In this document: piece after piece, positions 9,406 to 17,903 of the stretch
Position numbering within the stretch: position 1 is the stretch's first letter
Layout of the letters: the number at the start of each line of letters is the position of its first letter
Origin: Marinoscillum sp040222955
GTDB lineage: Bacteria > Bacteroidota > Bacteroidia > Cytophagales > Cyclobacteriaceae
Length of the DNA: 64,000 bases
Direction: 5' to 3'
Assembly: GCF_040222955.1 (NCBI RefSeq)
Contig: NZ_JAVKCA010000024.1
Location: forward strand, 1-64,000
Translations under genes and position numbers: made by a program
The notes under the pieces: generated by a model
The model's database searches: none
What the model was told of the DNA's origin: nothing
The model's input: only the letters and a program-made list of their open reading frames with translations

Positions 9406-10649
9406 TCGCCGCGAATAAATAGTTTTCTAATTGTAAGGTCTGTTTTATAGGCCTTGTTTCGAGCCCTGATCCCCCATTCATAATTCCCACTATCGAGGAT
9501 CACTTGAAGCTGGCTGTCGAAAATCTCCTGCTCCATCAATAAAACTGTAGCACTGTCAAAAGATGGTGTCACCAGAACAAACTCATACGCGTCTGCATCT
9601 TTCAATTCCTCCCACCAGAAAATAAGTTCCTTGGTATTGGTGGTCAAACCGTCGGCAGGAGCCAGAAGCTTCACTTTCCGATCGGAGATATCAACATCAG
9701 CATCTAACGTGAATCCACCATAGGTCCAGATGGATTGAGATATCCTATTTTTGCCCCGCACCCGCCATTCGTACGCCGATGGATCCAATATTAACCTTAC
9801 CTCATTAGATGTAAGGGTGGTGTCCAAATGAACCTCCTCTGGATCCTCGAAATTTGGGCTGACAACTCTCAGCTCATACTCTACTGCACCCTCAAGTGGC
9901 TCCCACCAGAAATCTACGGTATCTCCGATTACCAAGCTACCATTGGGTAATATCTGACTGATCTCCGTTTCACTAAGATCTTTCACCTTCACAGAGTCCA
10001 GGGTGAAAAACTGTCTCGACCACCCTGTAAAGTAAACATCATTTCGGCCTCTCAATTCCCATTCATAACTGCCTGATGGGATTTCCAGTTCTACTTTATT
10101 GGTCTGAATCATTGTATCTAAGTGTACTTGTTGCAAATCGATAAATGAAGGACTCACCAGTCTCAGATCATACCCTGTAGCACCGCTGACATGCTCCCAC
10201 CATAGTGTAACGGTCTTCCCTACAACCGCCGATCCGTCAGTTGGGTACCTGATTGTCATCGCCAACGACGAAATATCTGTTTGCTGAAGTGTATCCAATT
10301 TGAAACTGCTATAAAAATAATCGGTAGCGTACCCTGCATTAAACGCCCGCACTTCCCACTGATAATCCCCTTGGTTGAGTTGATAGGTAAGTCTCGTAGA
10401 TGAGGAAACACTGTCAGCAACAAGAGACTGTGCTGTTTCAAACGACGGGCTAACCAGGTGAAACTCATAAGATCTGGCTCCATCCACCGGCTCCCACCAG
10501 AAGGTGACCGAATTGGTCGTCACTACTGCGCTATCTCCCGGGGCCATGAGGATCACAGGCTCTTCAGAGATATCTCTCTCCAAAACTTCCCCACAGCTAA
10601 AAAGAAGCAAACCAATCAATAGAATACAAATACAATTAGAACTGGCCAT
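9402..10649 (-). CDS. Lipoprotein with four tandem Fn3-like repeats in secretion operon
   Basis: A 415-residue predicted lipoprotein (hydrophobic ILLIGLLLFSC, lipidated Cys about residue 19). The mature part is four repeats of about 95 residues, each containing FWWEPVDGARSYEFHLVSP or a close variant and ending in a Y-x-W-x-x-R-x-(F/K/R)-N motif (QWEVRAFNAGY, EWELRGRNDVY, EWRVRGKNRIS, EWGIRARNKAY). This looks like an Fn3-type beta-sandwich. It overlaps both operon neighbours (14 bp upstream, 4 bp downstream), so it is an integral part of the operon. I know of no standard T2SS or pilus component with this build. It could be a periplasmic scaffold, a pilotin substitute or a surface adhesin; none of these is shown by the sequence. 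Confidence 0.7.
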   Translation of the reverse strand: MASSNCICILLIGLLLFSCGEVLERDISEEPVILMAPGDSAVVTTNSVTFWWEPVDGARSYEFHLVSPSFETAQSLVADSVSSSTRLTYQLNQGDYQWEVRAFNAGYATDYFYSSFKLDTLQQTDISSLAMTIRYPTDGSAVVGKTVTLWWEHVSGATGYDLRLVSPSFIDLQQVHLDTMIQTNKVELEIPSGSYEWELRGRNDVYFTGWSRQFFTLDSVKVKDLSETEISQILPNGSLVIGDTVDFWWEPLEGAVEYELRVVSPNFEDPEEVHLDTTLTSNEVRLILDPSAYEWRVRGKNRISQSIWTYGGFTLDADVDISDRKVKLLAPADGLTTNTKELIFWWEELKDADAYEFVLVTPSFDSATVLLMEQEIFDSQLQVILDSGNYEWGIRARNKAYKTDLTIRKLFIRGD

Positions 10650-11148
10650 TTTTTTCTATCAAAATTAATTTCAACTTTAGTTCTGACTTATTGGTCTTTC
10701 GATTGAACTCCTTGTGAAATTCCACAGTTTCTAATGTAACTGTTTTGAAATCATTTTCCATCAATCGGATGAATTTAACCATGTTCACATACAGACCTGA
10801 AAAAATGCATTCATAGCGCTGAACGTCCTTCTCATTAAATTTATCAATCGACATTACCCTGAGGTTTAGACGCTCCGCATCTTTTACCAGTACAGAAAAA
10901 ATCTCTGCGGATGATCCCTTTATTATCCTGAGTTTCAATGAATCAACTACAGCTTTTTGTCGTCCCAGAACCTTTATCTCATCGATCAACTGATGCTCCC
11001 CTTTGAGGGTTAGTCCATTCAGGTATTCATTCTCCTGATAAAGCTCATAGGTCTTCTTGAAAGACCAAAAATAACCCAAAAAACAGATCAGGGCAGTTGA
11101 AGCCAGTAGCAGGTAGACTTTATTTCTGAAAAGTAAACTATTCCACAT
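10636..11148 (-). CDS. PilO/GspM-like membrane protein
   Basis: A 170-residue protein with one membrane segment at about residues 11-28 (VYLLLASTALICFLGYFW), a helical coiled-coil-like stretch (residues 30-75) and a small alpha/beta C-terminal domain with VLVKDAERLNLRVMS and FIRLMENDFKTVTLETVEF. This TM, coiled coil, ferredoxin-like order is that of PilO and GspM, which dimerise with PilN or GspL in the inner-membrane assembly platform. It overlaps the upstream gene by 11 bp and the downstream gene by 14 bp. Sequence identity in this family is always low, so the call depends on architecture plus operon position directly after the PilM/PilN-like gene. Confidence 0.65.
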   Translation of the reverse strand: MWNSLLFRNKVYLLLASTALICFLGYFWSFKKTYELYQENEYLNGLTLKGEHQLIDEIKVLGRQKAVVDSLKLRIIKGSSAEIFSVLVKDAERLNLRVMSIDKFNEKDVQRYECIFSGLYVNMVKFIRLMENDFKTVTLETVEFHKEFNRKTNKSELKLKLILIEKNGQF

Positions 11149-12316
11149 TCCTGAGAAGTATGAGTCTGAAATTCCCTTTGGTCATGTCCTCATCGGATCG
11201 ATTGTATTGTTGATAGGCCACTGAGCTCACCCAACTCATTTGTCTGACATTATCTACCCACCTTGCGTAATCTGTGGGGTCACCTGCTTGTCCTTCGATG
11301 ACTACCTCGATCATCCTTTGTTCAGGGTCCTTCTTCTTTGTCTGCCGTGGTCTAATCGCAATCCTATCTAGCTCAATGGCTCGGGGAACTGAGCTACCGA
11401 TCATGTCACAAAGGGCGGCAACATGCAACTCAGACCTTCCTTCAATCAATTCTTTATTCTGATCAACATATTTTTGCAAAGCCCCCTGTTTCCCTGCCAA
11501 GCCCTGTATCATCGCTGAATGATCCCTAAATTCCAGATTTCGATCGTTTAAGTATACGAAAAACAGAGCGTTACACAGAAACAAAAGAAGCAGCGTAATA
11601 AGGATGGGTAAACGGGCATTTAAGTAGAATCGTTTGAAAGGCAAGTCCCTGATACTGGAGTTAATCTCGGAAGCTCCAACCAACTTAACTGATCCGGTTA
11701 AGGCATTTAACGCTGCACAAAATGCCGGAACGTAAACCCTCTCAATTATCCGGTTGTCTAACGTCATATCCTGAGGTGGCCTGACTTCCACTGTAAAAGG
11801 TGACAACCCCAGGTCAAACTGAAAACAACCCACCTGCAGTATCTCGCCCTCCTTTTCTTGCTTATAGCGGGCCATCAGAAGTTCATTTACTGGCCCCAGA
11901 TTCAATCCAATAATCTGATCTCCAAAACCCTCCATTGACTGTAAAATTTCCTTAATTTCTCTCTTTCTGGCAAAGGCATACAATTCTCCACGAAAGGTGA
12001 CCAAAAAATCATCCAATTCACCATGAAAAACTTCATCTCCGAGAATCGAGTAAATGTTGTCTTCCTCTATGTCAGTGAGATGTACTCCAAACAGAACGTC
12101 ATCGGAATAGATGGCCAAAGAGACCGCAAGTGTGGGCCTCTTCTTAATAAATTCTACTATGGCGTCAAGGCCAGAAAGTTCATCTTTAAAATGGATTTCT
12201 CCACGAGAATCCCTACTCACCAGAAGACCATGAAAGCTTAATCCATCAGCGTACCTAATAATACCAATGCCCAAGCACTCTTGAATAAAGAACCGATCAA
12301 ACACACCAAAACCCAT
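11138..12316 (-). CDS. PilM-PilN / GspL-like assembly platform protein
   Basis: A 392-residue protein built of a cytoplasmic N-terminal domain of about 230 residues, one membrane segment at roughly 235-255 (LPILITLLLLFLCNALFFVYL), a coiled-coil stretch, and a periplasmic domain ending in VSSVAYQQYNRS and a final beta strand. This is the layout of GspL, or of PilM and PilN fused: an actin-like cytoplasmic domain that contacts the ATPase, then a PilN-type periplasmic domain. The N-terminal half lacks obvious nucleotide-binding motifs, as in GspL. The ATG overlaps the secretin's stop (TAATG). It lies between the secretin and the PilO-like gene, as in pilMNOPQ-like clusters but with the secretin first. 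Confidence 0.65.
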   Translation of the reverse strand: MGFGVFDRFFIQECLGIGIIRYADGLSFHGLLVSRDSRGEIHFKDELSGLDAIVEFIKKRPTLAVSLAIYSDDVLFGVHLTDIEEDNIYSILGDEVFHGELDDFLVTFRGELYAFARKREIKEILQSMEGFGDQIIGLNLGPVNELLMARYKQEKEGEILQVGCFQFDLGLSPFTVEVRPPQDMTLDNRIIERVYVPAFCAALNALTGSVKLVGASEINSSIRDLPFKRFYLNARLPILITLLLLFLCNALFFVYLNDRNLEFRDHSAMIQGLAGKQGALQKYVDQNKELIEGRSELHVAALCDMIGSSVPRAIELDRIAIRPRQTKKKDPEQRMIEVVIEGQAGDPTDYARWVDNVRQMSWVSSVAYQQYNRSDEDMTKGNFRLILLRNVE

Positions 12317-14196
12317 TAGTACACAACAGTTGGCTTGATGAAAATTAATAGTTTATTATCGATATTGTCTTTGGACCTTGAGCTAAAAAGCCATTTAATG
12401 ATAGGTATGCGCGACAATAAAGGAACACCACTGCCGCTCTCTGACCTGCTGGCTTCTTCTAGCCCACCTATGACTACCATCTCTTCATTTTTCACCCTGA
12501 TTTTAGAAATAAATTTCCGTGTTGAGTTTCCAGGTGGCGCACCTTTCGCTTCGGGCGGAATGAAGTCGCTGAATTCAGCTTCTATGCTCAAGGTGACATC
12601 TTCCATATCACTCACAAACGGATTGATTTTCAAATCCAGATTGGCTTCTACTTTTTCATATTTTGGAGTGACTGTAACAATGGGATTTACGCCCCCGGTG
12701 ACGTTCTGGGTCTCAATCAGATAATAAACCGATTGACCAATAGTAAGGCTAGCTTCATGCCCGTTGAGTGTTGATAATTTTGGAGTGGATCGAATATTGA
12801 TATTGTTGTTGGCTTCCATTGCTTCAATTGTCGCATAGAAGCTGGGTGTGACTCTTCCTAAATTCATAATTCCACGGCTATCCAAATTGTTAAGGACGCG
12901 ATTGAAGGTGGCTGAGCTAACCGTCAGATCCACTCCCGAAAAAATCTGACCCTGGGTAGTCGGAACCGAGTCAGCCAGAAATGCCTTTATACCCGTCCTC
13001 AAAGAGCTCCCTTTGCGCACCTCTACCACCATAACTTCTATCAGTACATTAGGAACCGATCGATCTATGTCTTTCAGGAAATTCAAAAGCTTATTGGTGG
13101 CCTGTTCACTACCTGTGAGAATCAATGCATTGAGGTCATTAAATGGTTTGACCAGCACCTGTTTCAATAGAGGTTGAGGGATAATCTCCTCCACACCCTG
13201 AACTGAACGATTCTTAAAGGAATATACCCTTGCTTCATTCAAAATTCCTTTTTCGGTTTCTCCAATTAGGTAAATGCCATTTTCAGTAATCGAATAGCTC
13301 TGACTGGAGGACTCCATAGCGATACCGAGAAAATCCTCGAAGGCCACAGAATCAAGATAGCAATTAATCAGCCCCTGAGTGGTACCAAGCATGATATAAT
13401 TAATATTCAGCTGCTCACTTACCTGTCTGATGAGATCGGATGCTGGGGTCTGGTTGCAGGTTACAGACATAAAAGGACGCCCATGTTTGTAATATGTGGT
13501 GAATTTGAGATCAGAGCTTCCGCGTGTTCCTGCCCCACTCAATTGGCTCCCCCCTCTACCACTCTCGGATGGGACGGGGATCGGACTGGATATTTGATAG
13601 ACCCTATCCGCTCTCTTTATTAATTTAAGGTTATTGGCCTCAGCAAAGTTTTCAATGGCCTGAGCAATGGGCAAGTTGTTGATAAACGCATTCACGGGTT
13701 GGTTAGCAACTGACTGATTAACGATGAGGTTATATCCTGATTGGAGTGTTATTTCTTGCGCTACTACTCCCAGAAGATCATTGTGAGCATTAATCGACAA
13801 GAGCTGCTGACTTGAGTCTAACACTGCAATCACCTTTGGTACTTCAGGAAGTTTCTCCTGATAAAAGGAGAAAATATTGTTGGTGAATTTGATTTGCAGA
13901 TGGTATTCATCACAGATAAACAGCAATAAATCCTTTACCAACACATCATTGAAGTTGTTGGTGATCGCTATCTGCGGGATATTGCCCAGGTTCACGTTCA
14001 GTTGATGCGTTTCTGCTACCGCCCTGAGCAACTCCGACAAGGGGGCGTCAACCAGTGTAAAATCCACCTTTTCGGTAAGTCCGGGTACTTCCTTACTCAG
14101 GGTATCAAGCCGCTCTGCAAGACCAACCGTGCCTTGCGCCTTCCCTAAGTAGACGGCAAACAAGATGAGAATATAAAATATAAGTGATTTGCTCAA
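12316..14196 (-). CDS. Secretin (GspD/PilQ family)
   Basis: A 626-residue outer-membrane secretin. A signal peptide (LIFYILILFAVYLGKAQ) is followed by an N0/STN-like domain (VDFTLVDAPLSELLRAVAE) and further N-domains of the same kind (NNLPIAQAIENFAEANNLKL; QTPASDLIRQVSEQLNINYI). The secretin core begins near residue 365, with VLIEVMVVEV, LNGHEASLTIGQSVYYL, VVIGGLEEASRSE and the typical end VPLLSRIPIIKWLFSS. It forms the outer-membrane channel of a T2SS or type IV pilus. A Ser/Gly-rich linker sits near residues 205-225. The start overlaps the ATPase gene's stop by 4 bp. The N-domain order suits PilQ-like or T2SS-like secretins equally, so I give no subtype symbol. Confidence 0.9.
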   Translation of the reverse strand: MSKSLIFYILILFAVYLGKAQGTVGLAERLDTLSKEVPGLTEKVDFTLVDAPLSELLRAVAETHQLNVNLGNIPQIAITNNFNDVLVKDLLLFICDEYHLQIKFTNNIFSFYQEKLPEVPKVIAVLDSSQQLLSINAHNDLLGVVAQEITLQSGYNLIVNQSVANQPVNAFINNLPIAQAIENFAEANNLKLIKRADRVYQISSPIPVPSESGRGGSQLSGAGTRGSSDLKFTTYYKHGRPFMSVTCNQTPASDLIRQVSEQLNINYIMLGTTQGLINCYLDSVAFEDFLGIAMESSSQSYSITENGIYLIGETEKGILNEARVYSFKNRSVQGVEEIIPQPLLKQVLVKPFNDLNALILTGSEQATNKLLNFLKDIDRSVPNVLIEVMVVEVRKGSSLRTGIKAFLADSVPTTQGQIFSGVDLTVSSATFNRVLNNLDSRGIMNLGRVTPSFYATIEAMEANNNINIRSTPKLSTLNGHEASLTIGQSVYYLIETQNVTGGVNPIVTVTPKYEKVEANLDLKINPFVSDMEDVTLSIEAEFSDFIPPEAKGAPPGNSTRKFISKIRVKNEEMVVIGGLEEASRSESGSGVPLLSRIPIIKWLFSSRSKDNIDNKLLIFIKPTVVY

Positions 14197-15584
14197 AGTA
14201 AGTACGTAAAAATTTCCTCCAGAGAGGTTTCCCCCTGCTCAAATTGTTCAATTGCGCTGGTCATCAGGCTGCCATTTTCGGGTTTGTATTGATCCGGTTT
14301 TGAAAAAATCAATTCCTTATTGAACTCCGTGATGTTGACCATTTCGTAAATGGCTTTCCGCCCTTTGTAGCCGGTTCCATGACACTCACTACATCCCACA
14401 GGGGTAAAATAACAATCTATTTGCGAATTCTTCAAAATTTCTGGTAAGTGGGACAAATCTGATTCCCTGGCCTTGCAGGTGGGACATAACCTTCGCAATA
14501 GTCGCTGGGCCACAGCCACATTCAAGGTGTCTGCGATGAGGTACTCCGGGATGCCCATCTCCATGAGCCGGGAGATAATCCCAATGGCCGAATTGGTATG
14601 TAATGTGGACATGACCAAATGACCGGTCATAGCTGCCCTGATCGCTATCTTGGCTGTATCCACATCCCTAATCTCACCCACCATAATGATATCCGGATCT
14701 TGCCGCAAAAATGTTCTCAGCGTGGTAGCGAAATCCAAACCCACCTTCTCATTCAATTGCACCTGATTAATTCCATCGAGCGTGTACTCGATGGGATCTT
14801 CTATGGTGAGGATATTCGTAGTAGACACATTGAGGTACTTGAGTGCACCATATAGCGTGGTGGTTTTGCCGGATCCTGTTGGTCCACTGATGAGCACCAT
14901 GCCCTGTGGTCGGGAAATGGACGCCAGAAAAAGTTTTAACTGATCGGGATTAAGGCCAAGCTGTCGTATATCCAGATTGGAAGCATCACTGGAAAGTAAT
15001 CTCAGTACCACCTTCTCTCCAAACAATGTGGGGAGTACCGAAACCCGGATATCGTATTGGCCTTTTGCATTTTTAATCAGAATACGCCCATCCTGAGGCA
15101 ATCGCTTTTCTGCAATGTCCAGGTTGCTGATGATCTTGATCTTATTGATGTACTCATGATATTTCTCCTTTTTGAGCTCATAGCGCTCGACCAGCTTACC
15201 GTCCAACCGCATTCTGATCCTGGACCGATCCTGATATTTTTCTATATGAATATCACTGCACCCAAGCTCGTTGGCTTCCGAGATCATTTCACCAATAAAG
15301 TCATCGGAATTTACGTTTAGTGAGCGGATGGAATCTCCCTTTGATCTAAGGTAATATTTAGTGAGTTGACTATCTATCCATTCCTTATCCGCATGCTCTA
15401 TGTGTATTTCCTTTCCTGTGATCACCGAAAGCTGTCGGGTCAACACATCTAAGTCCGGAGCGTCGGAACACAGCACCAACCGCTTCCCTTCAGCTGCCCT
15501 CGGAAAAACCCGATATTTCCAGGCAATCGAAGTTGAAAGCTCATTGATCAGATTAGAAGAAATAGGCGCTGACTGGTCCAACAT
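14193..15584 (-). CDS. GspE/PilB-family secretion/pilus assembly ATPase
   Basis: A cytoplasmic hexameric ATPase that powers pseudopilus or pilus assembly. I choose ATG 15584 (MLDQSAPISS); an ATG at 15605 adds seven hydrophobic residues. A short N1-like region is followed by SEANELGCSDIHIEKY, then Walker A GPTGSGKTTT (near residue 235), the Asp box (TIEDPIEYTLDGINQVQ), Walker B DIIMVGEIRD and the His box STLHTNSA. A four-cysteine zinc site (CPTC about 367-370, CSEC about 398-401) follows, which is typical of GspE and PilB and absent from PilT. At ~463 residues it is short because much of the usual N-terminal region is missing. It overlaps the prepilin peptidase gene by about 30 bp and the secretin by 4 bp. 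Confidence 0.93.
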   Translation of the reverse strand: MLDQSAPISSNLINELSTSIAWKYRVFPRAAEGKRLVLCSDAPDLDVLTRQLSVITGKEIHIEHADKEWIDSQLTKYYLRSKGDSIRSLNVNSDDFIGEMISEANELGCSDIHIEKYQDRSRIRMRLDGKLVERYELKKEKYHEYINKIKIISNLDIAEKRLPQDGRILIKNAKGQYDIRVSVLPTLFGEKVVLRLLSSDASNLDIRQLGLNPDQLKLFLASISRPQGMVLISGPTGSGKTTTLYGALKYLNVSTTNILTIEDPIEYTLDGINQVQLNEKVGLDFATTLRTFLRQDPDIIMVGEIRDVDTAKIAIRAAMTGHLVMSTLHTNSAIGIISRLMEMGIPEYLIADTLNVAVAQRLLRRLCPTCKARESDLSHLPEILKNSQIDCYFTPVGCSECHGTGYKGRKAIYEMVNITEFNKELIFSKPDQYKPENGSLMTSAIEQFEQGETSLEEIFTYLL

Positions 15585-16041
15585 GAATATCAATATATAA
15601 AGCAACGGTAAATATAGGGGTCAAAAACCCCGCAAGCGGAATCAAATTCCTCTTTTTGTACTTTTCTGAAAAGCGTTTGGCCATCAAATGAATACCTAAT
15701 GCAGCCATCAGCCCGATGTTCAGCCAAATGACAAAATCCGGAAAATCAAAATAAACAGACACGATCATCAGATATAAAACATCCCCTAGTCCAAACATGC
15801 CTGAGAAACTCAGGTGATTGCGCCAGCGAATCACCAACATAGACAAACCTATGGCCACAGCAAGGAAAACCCAATTAAAAACAACACTGGAAGGATCAAT
15901 GGGACGAACCAAGAAATGAAAGAATACTGGCAGCAACGCAAAAAAAAGGATCAGATAAAGATGAATGCTTCTGCTTTTCAAATCCTGCCAAAAAATCATC
16001 AATGAGCAACAGGTGTAAAGCAGAAATAAAATCACATACAT
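15553..16041 (-). CDS. Type IV prepilin peptidase-like protein (A24, GxGD aspartic protease)
   Basis: A polytopic inner-membrane protease of about 162 residues that would cleave prepilin leaders. I choose ATG 16041 because it overlaps the upstream gene's stop (TGATG); the longer frame would overlap that gene by 49 bp. The two catalytic aspartates are visible: D in WQDLKSRSI (A24 pattern D-x-x-x-R-x-I) and the GxGD motif in GMFGLGDVLYL. Five or six hydrophobic segments surround them. The N-terminal methyltransferase domain and its cysteines, found in full-length PilD, are absent, as in minimal A24 enzymes. The obvious substrate is the prepilin-like protein encoded just upstream. Confidence 0.8.
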   Translation of the reverse strand: MYVILFLLYTCCSLMIFWQDLKSRSIHLYLILFFALLPVFFHFLVRPIDPSSVVFNWVFLAVAIGLSMLVIRWRNHLSFSGMFGLGDVLYLMIVSVYFDFPDFVIWLNIGLMAALGIHLMAKRFSEKYKKRNLIPLAGFLTPIFTVALYIDIHVGPVSAYFF

Positions 16042-16454
16042 CAGTCCTTTTGGGTCTCTAGCATGTTTCCATCCTGATCGATTTCCCAAATATTCATCAC
16101 GCCATCCCCATCAAAATCCACCTGCGCAGTGGCTCTGGCCACGTACGTAGTGGGTGTAGCCTCTATGATTTCTATCAGGTAGTTGGCATTTCCTGCTTCC
16201 TCACTCACCAGTCCCTCCTGCTCAAACCCAATCTGATCCAGGTTGTCGCTAAACCGGGAGTACTCATAGTAATAAGTCTTTTGCAGGGTATGCACATGCT
16301 TGAGGGCCTGCTTGGCTTCAATAGACCTGGTACGGGTAATAAGTGGCATCAGGGAAGGCAGGGCCAATAAAACCAATATCCCAATGATCACTAACACTAC
16401 CAGTAATTCAGATAGGGTAAATGCCGCCAGCCGCTTTTGATTCAGTTTACTCAT
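16041..16454 (-). CDS. Prepilin-like (type IV pilin/pseudopilin) protein
   Basis: A 137-residue protein with a class III leader and hydrophobic helix: basic MSKLNQKRLA, then FTLSELLVVLVIIGILVLLA. Processing would be A|FTLSEL, with Ala in place of the usual Gly before the cut and the conserved Glu at +5. The rest has the long N-terminal helix and a small globular domain with YYYEYSRFSDNLDQIGF and a calcium-like DFDGDGVMNIWEID segment, as in GspG-type major pseudopilins and many Bacteroidota pilins. It is the first gene of the operon and the only pilin gene in it. The 266-bp region upstream holds REP-like repeats, and I could not assign a promoter there. Confidence 0.85.
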   Translation of the reverse strand: MSKLNQKRLAAFTLSELLVVLVIIGILVLLALPSLMPLITRTRSIEAKQALKHVHTLQKTYYYEYSRFSDNLDQIGFEQEGLVSEEAGNANYLIEIIEATPTTYVARATAQVDFDGDGVMNIWEIDQDGNMLETQKD

Positions 16455-16664
16455 AGATTTGTTTGGACTTTCGTCAAATTTAGGAAAAACCGCATTGGTT
16501 TAATCATTGAGCAACTCCAATTTAGTGAAGATGATCCGTAACCTTACGATATTTCCGGAGCTGAACTCAGATGCCAATGAGTGATTATTTACTGGTCTAG
16601 TGCAAAGTCTGACTTTTCATGCGGTAGCCTTACTTAACTGGTAAGGCTTCAATGCCAATTAAGT

Positions 16665-16709
16665 CAGTTACAAACTGACTGAAGTTATGCTGTGTTAAAC
16701 TTAAGCCAG
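16665..16709. repeat. REP-like partial repeat related to the RAYT element end
   Basis: CAGTTACAAACTGAC (16665-16679) and TTAAACTTAAGCCAG (16695-16709) are the two most conserved blocks of the RAYT element's outer end at 661-718 and 20424-20484, here with a shorter spacer. An unrelated hairpin (AGCCTTAC/GTAAGGCT, 16626-16647) lies just before it. Together they fill most of the gap between 16454 and 16721. Confidence 0.5.
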
Positions 16710-16720
16710 TAAAGGGTCCT

Positions 16721-17725
16721 TCAGTCCCCAGATGTATTTTTGTTTTGCAAGGCGGAAATTTGTTTTTCAAGTTTTTCAACCCGCTCATTTTGTTCAATAA
16801 GATGGAGAGTCAATTCCTCAATCTTTTTCAAAAGCTTGATATTCATATCACCTAGATCAATTCCATTTTCTTCCATAGTCATTGCAGATGGAATTTCTGG
16901 AAGGTGTCTATTTTCCGCGATATACTTCTTAGTTGCATTTAGGGATAATAGTTCATAATCCTCATCAAACACATAGTCTGGACCTGGCACTAATAGATCT
17001 ACTTTTACTTCGTTAGCGTGAATATTCCCTTTAACGGTAAGCTTGGAGTCAGGAATTGTGGTGCCAATTCCAACCTTTCCATCGTAAGTAAATCGAGTGC
17101 TGAAATTCTGATTTCCGGTATAAAGATCAATATGCTCCAGGTAATTATTGTCATTAACAAAATCAATAGATTGATGATTCGTATTATCAATTATTGCCTG
17201 AAGCTTTAGTGTGGTGTTTTTCCATTCAGTTCCGTTAGCAGTTCTTATTGACTTAAATTCCAATTTTTGCCTTCCCACTTCAAATTTTGCCCCTATTTTG
17301 ATATCATCCACTGAGGTTCCAACTGCAGCAGATTTTGTATGCAAAGCAGCTATGGGATTCACAGTTCCAATTCCCACATAACCATTAATGTCAATGATAA
17401 GGTCTTTTCCCTGTTGCCAGGTTTGTCCTCTACCAATTACAAAATTATTATTTACTGATTCATCTATACCTGTCACCCACCTTTGTTCTCCCGTGCGCAA
17501 ATACTGAACCAGAGCATTCCCAGATCCACTTTGCTCTACTGTTAACCCGGCATTCTTATCTTTCTCAGCTGAGTTTTCTTTAATATGAACTAGACTAATT
17601 GGATTTGAAATTCCTACTCCAACTCTGCTGCCCGTATCAGTAATTATTTGCGCTTCTCCAAATGAGACTAAGACACAGATAAAAACTAAACTAATTGGGC
17701 CTTTAATACTTGATAGATTTACCAT
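16721..17725 (-). CDS. Tail-fibre-like secreted protein with C-terminal coiled coil
   Basis: A 334-residue protein with signal peptide (ISLVFICVLVSFGEAQ). The mature part has repeated beta motifs of the type found in phage tail fibres (RVGVGISNP, GYVGIGTVNPIAALH, GKVGIGTTIPDSKL), then a conserved C-terminal module: DLLVPGPDYVFDEDYELLSL, HLPEIPSA, NGIDLGDMNIKLLKKIEELT and a coiled coil to the end. This family is abundant in Cytophagales and Flavobacteriia and resembles fibre stalks with a trimerising tail. The function is unknown; a surface fibre is a reasonable guess. No chaperone or sorting domain is seen. The gene stands alone between repeat debris and a decayed relative of its own C-terminus. 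Confidence 0.7.
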   Translation of the reverse strand: MVNLSSIKGPISLVFICVLVSFGEAQIITDTGSRVGVGISNPISLVHIKENSAEKDKNAGLTVEQSGSGNALVQYLRTGEQRWVTGIDESVNNNFVIGRGQTWQQGKDLIIDINGYVGIGTVNPIAALHTKSAAVGTSVDDIKIGAKFEVGRQKLEFKSIRTANGTEWKNTTLKLQAIIDNTNHQSIDFVNDNNYLEHIDLYTGNQNFSTRFTYDGKVGIGTTIPDSKLTVKGNIHANEVKVDLLVPGPDYVFDEDYELLSLNATKKYIAENRHLPEIPSAMTMEENGIDLGDMNIKLLKKIEELTLHLIEQNERVEKLEKQISALQNKNTSGD

Positions 17726-17819
17726 AGCGGATTGTTTTTCTAATAATTCTCGTTTTTATTAATAATAAAATGCTAAACTCTAATTCTGGGACCTGCTGAC
17801 ATCCCACGTACATGGCTTT

Positions 17820-17903
17820 AAGTTTGGTTATTCCTTTTAGACGTCCATTTTGCTTCTCTAGCTCAATCAGATGACACATCAACTCTACTACTTTCTTCAA
17901 CAA
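17820..17903 (-). pseudogene. C-terminal remnant of a second tail-fibre-like gene
   Basis: The minus frame reads LLKKVVELMCHLIELEKQNG and then RLK before losing similarity. This matches the LLKKIEELTLHLIEQNERVE coiled coil of the neighbouring 16721-17725 protein. Nothing else of the protein is visible upstream. It is best read as decayed DNA from a tandem paralogue. Confidence 0.45.

Noticed and set aside
8947..16454. Naming the genes gspC-O or pilM-Q
   Set aside because: The ATPase, secretin and peptidase fit both families and the remaining proteins are assigned by architecture only, so a subtype symbol would be unsupported.
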